A stretch of 64,000 nucleotides of DNA, from NCBI RefSeq assembly GCF_019655435.1, contig NZ_BPFH01000005.1, positions 1-64,000 on the forward strand, written 5' to 3'. A program made the translations under genes and the position numbers. Positions 63,248 to 64,000 of the stretch are shown here, piece after piece. The DNA comes from Jannaschia pagri (lineage in GTDB: Bacteria > Pseudomonadota > Alphaproteobacteria > Rhodobacterales > Rhodobacteraceae). The notes beneath the pieces were generated by a model. It was not told where the DNA came from and searched no databases. It worked only from the letters and a program-made list of their open reading frames with translations. Each line of letters opens with the position of its first letter. The first letter of the stretch is position 1.

Positions 63248-64000
63248 ATGGCAACACAGGGTCGGCACATGACCTCCTCCACCACGCAAGTTCGCCAGGC
63301 GAGCGTCTTGACCAAGCCGGTGCCGACGCGGCCCCTCCACTATGTTTTCGTCTTGCTGGATGGCTTTACCTTGATGTGCCTGGCCAGCGCCGTGGACGCC
63401 ATGCGCATCGCGAACCGGATGGCTGGCGCCACGCTCTATAGCTGGGAAATGATCGGAGAGGGCGGCGGCACGGTCCGGTGTTCGGCCGGCACGGCCTTTG
63501 TCATGGACCGCGACCTGGAAGAGATCAGCCGCGATGACACCCTTTTGGTGGTCGGCGGCGTCGACGTTGCCGAGGCGTCTTCCAAACGCATCATCTCCTG
63601 GCTGCGGCGTGAGGCGCGCCGGGGGATCACAATCGGCGGGCTTTGTACGGCGTCCTACACATTGGCGGTCGCCGGGCTTTTGGATGGGAAACGTGCCACG
63701 ATCCATTGGGAAAACCACGACAGCTTTGCCGAGACGTTCCCGGACATCGACCTCACCAAATCCGTGTTCACCGTGGACGGCAAACGCTTGACCACCGCTG
63801 GCGGCACGGCAGAGGTCGATCTGATGCTGTACATCATCGCCCGCGATTTCGGTGAGGACCTGGCGTCTCTCGTGGCCGACCAGATGATCTATAGCTCCAT
63901 TCGCACGGATCAGGACACGCAGCGTCTGTCGATCCCGACGCGGATTGGCGTGCGTCACCCACGCCTGAGCCAGGTGATCCGCGAGATGGAGCAGAACATA
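63248..64000 (+). CDS. GlxA-family AraC transcriptional regulator, 3' end outside window
   Basis: 251 codons seen; the gene runs off the right edge. Start at ATG 63248 (AGGGG six bases upstream); an in-frame ATG at 63269 is possible. The N-terminal DJ-1/PfpI-like domain has YVFVLLDGFTLMCLASAVDAMRIAN and the pseudo-nucleophile GGLCTASYTLAVAGLLDGK with TIHWENHDSFAE. Then SLVADQMIYSSIRTDQDTQR leads into the start of the AraC HTH (HPRLSQVIREMEQNI). Such regulators control amine, choline or arginine use; the target is unknown. Confidence 0.87.
   Translation, partial: MATQGRHMTSSTTQVRQASVLTKPVPTRPLHYVFVLLDGFTLMCLASAVDAMRIANRMAGATLYSWEMIGEGGGTVRCSAGTAFVMDRDLEEISRDDTLLVVGGVDVAEASSKRIISWLRREARRGITIGGLCTASYTLAVAGLLDGKRATIHWENHDSFAETFPDIDLTKSVFTVDGKRLTTAGGTAEVDLMLYIIARDFGEDLASLVADQMIYSSIRTDQDTQRLSIPTRIGVRHPRLSQVIREMEQNI

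Overview
The window is GC-rich (roughly 60-65% by eye), densely coded, and carries genes typical of the Roseobacter/Rhodobacteraceae group of Alphaproteobacteria: a usg-family protein, ChpT phosphotransferase, DUF3553, an OlsBA ornithine-lipid pair, a VPLPA-CTERM protein, class II DAHP synthase and a taurine/sulfoacetaldehyde cluster. I place it as a marine roseobacter-type chromosome; genus cannot be read from this sequence alone.

Layout. 1-2356: 5' part of a large secreted RTX/cadherin-like protein, running off the left edge. 3147-3231: tRNA-Leu(CAA). 3463-23320: housekeeping genes (DedA-like protein, DsbB, Usg, gyrA, LysR regulator, trmFO, methyltransferase, gluQRS, M20 amidohydrolase, mazG, nucleoside hydrolase, selO, Fur-type regulator, PilZ protein, two EamA transporters, enolase, an orphan histidine kinase, a DUF985 cupin, an HNH nuclease). 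23821-29063: an overlapping minus-strand chain (carboxylesterase, AlkA-like glycosylase, cobK, cbiD) divergent from cobA-cobB. 29085-33142: an MFS transporter and a NarL-type two-component system whose kinase has a PDZ-like sensor region.

33685-51214 is the centrepiece: a nearly complete taurine-to-sulfate route. TauABC imports taurine. Tpa (and possibly a DAO-family oxidoreductase) deaminates it to sulfoacetaldehyde. Xsc releases sulfite and acetyl phosphate, Pta makes acetyl-CoA, a YeiH-family protein may export sulfite or sulfate, and SoeABC oxidises sulfite at the membrane. TauR (MocR type) is the likely regulator. Three promoters carry CTGGACCTAA-like direct repeats spaced 22-23 bp, and hairpins sit at several gene junctions. 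Two features stand out. TauC carries an extra periplasmic domain of about 150 residues resembling a cadherin/VCBS repeat. The soeA-soeB junction is interrupted by an antisense gene for an exosortase-type (VPLPA-CTERM) surface protein that overlaps the soeA 3' end.

51213-64000: M32 carboxypeptidase, heme A synthase, a gene-poor stretch of about 790 bp, trmJ, a ThiE-like protein, olsA/olsB, DUF3553 and chpT (divergent, 12 bp apart), gamma-carbonic anhydrase, gmk, yicC, a PAS-domain protein, class II DAHP synthase, and the 5' part of a GlxA-type regulator running off the right edge.

I saw no CRISPR array, rRNA operon, intact insertion sequence, prophage or known antiphage system. All product names come from reading translations and motifs by eye; no database search was run.
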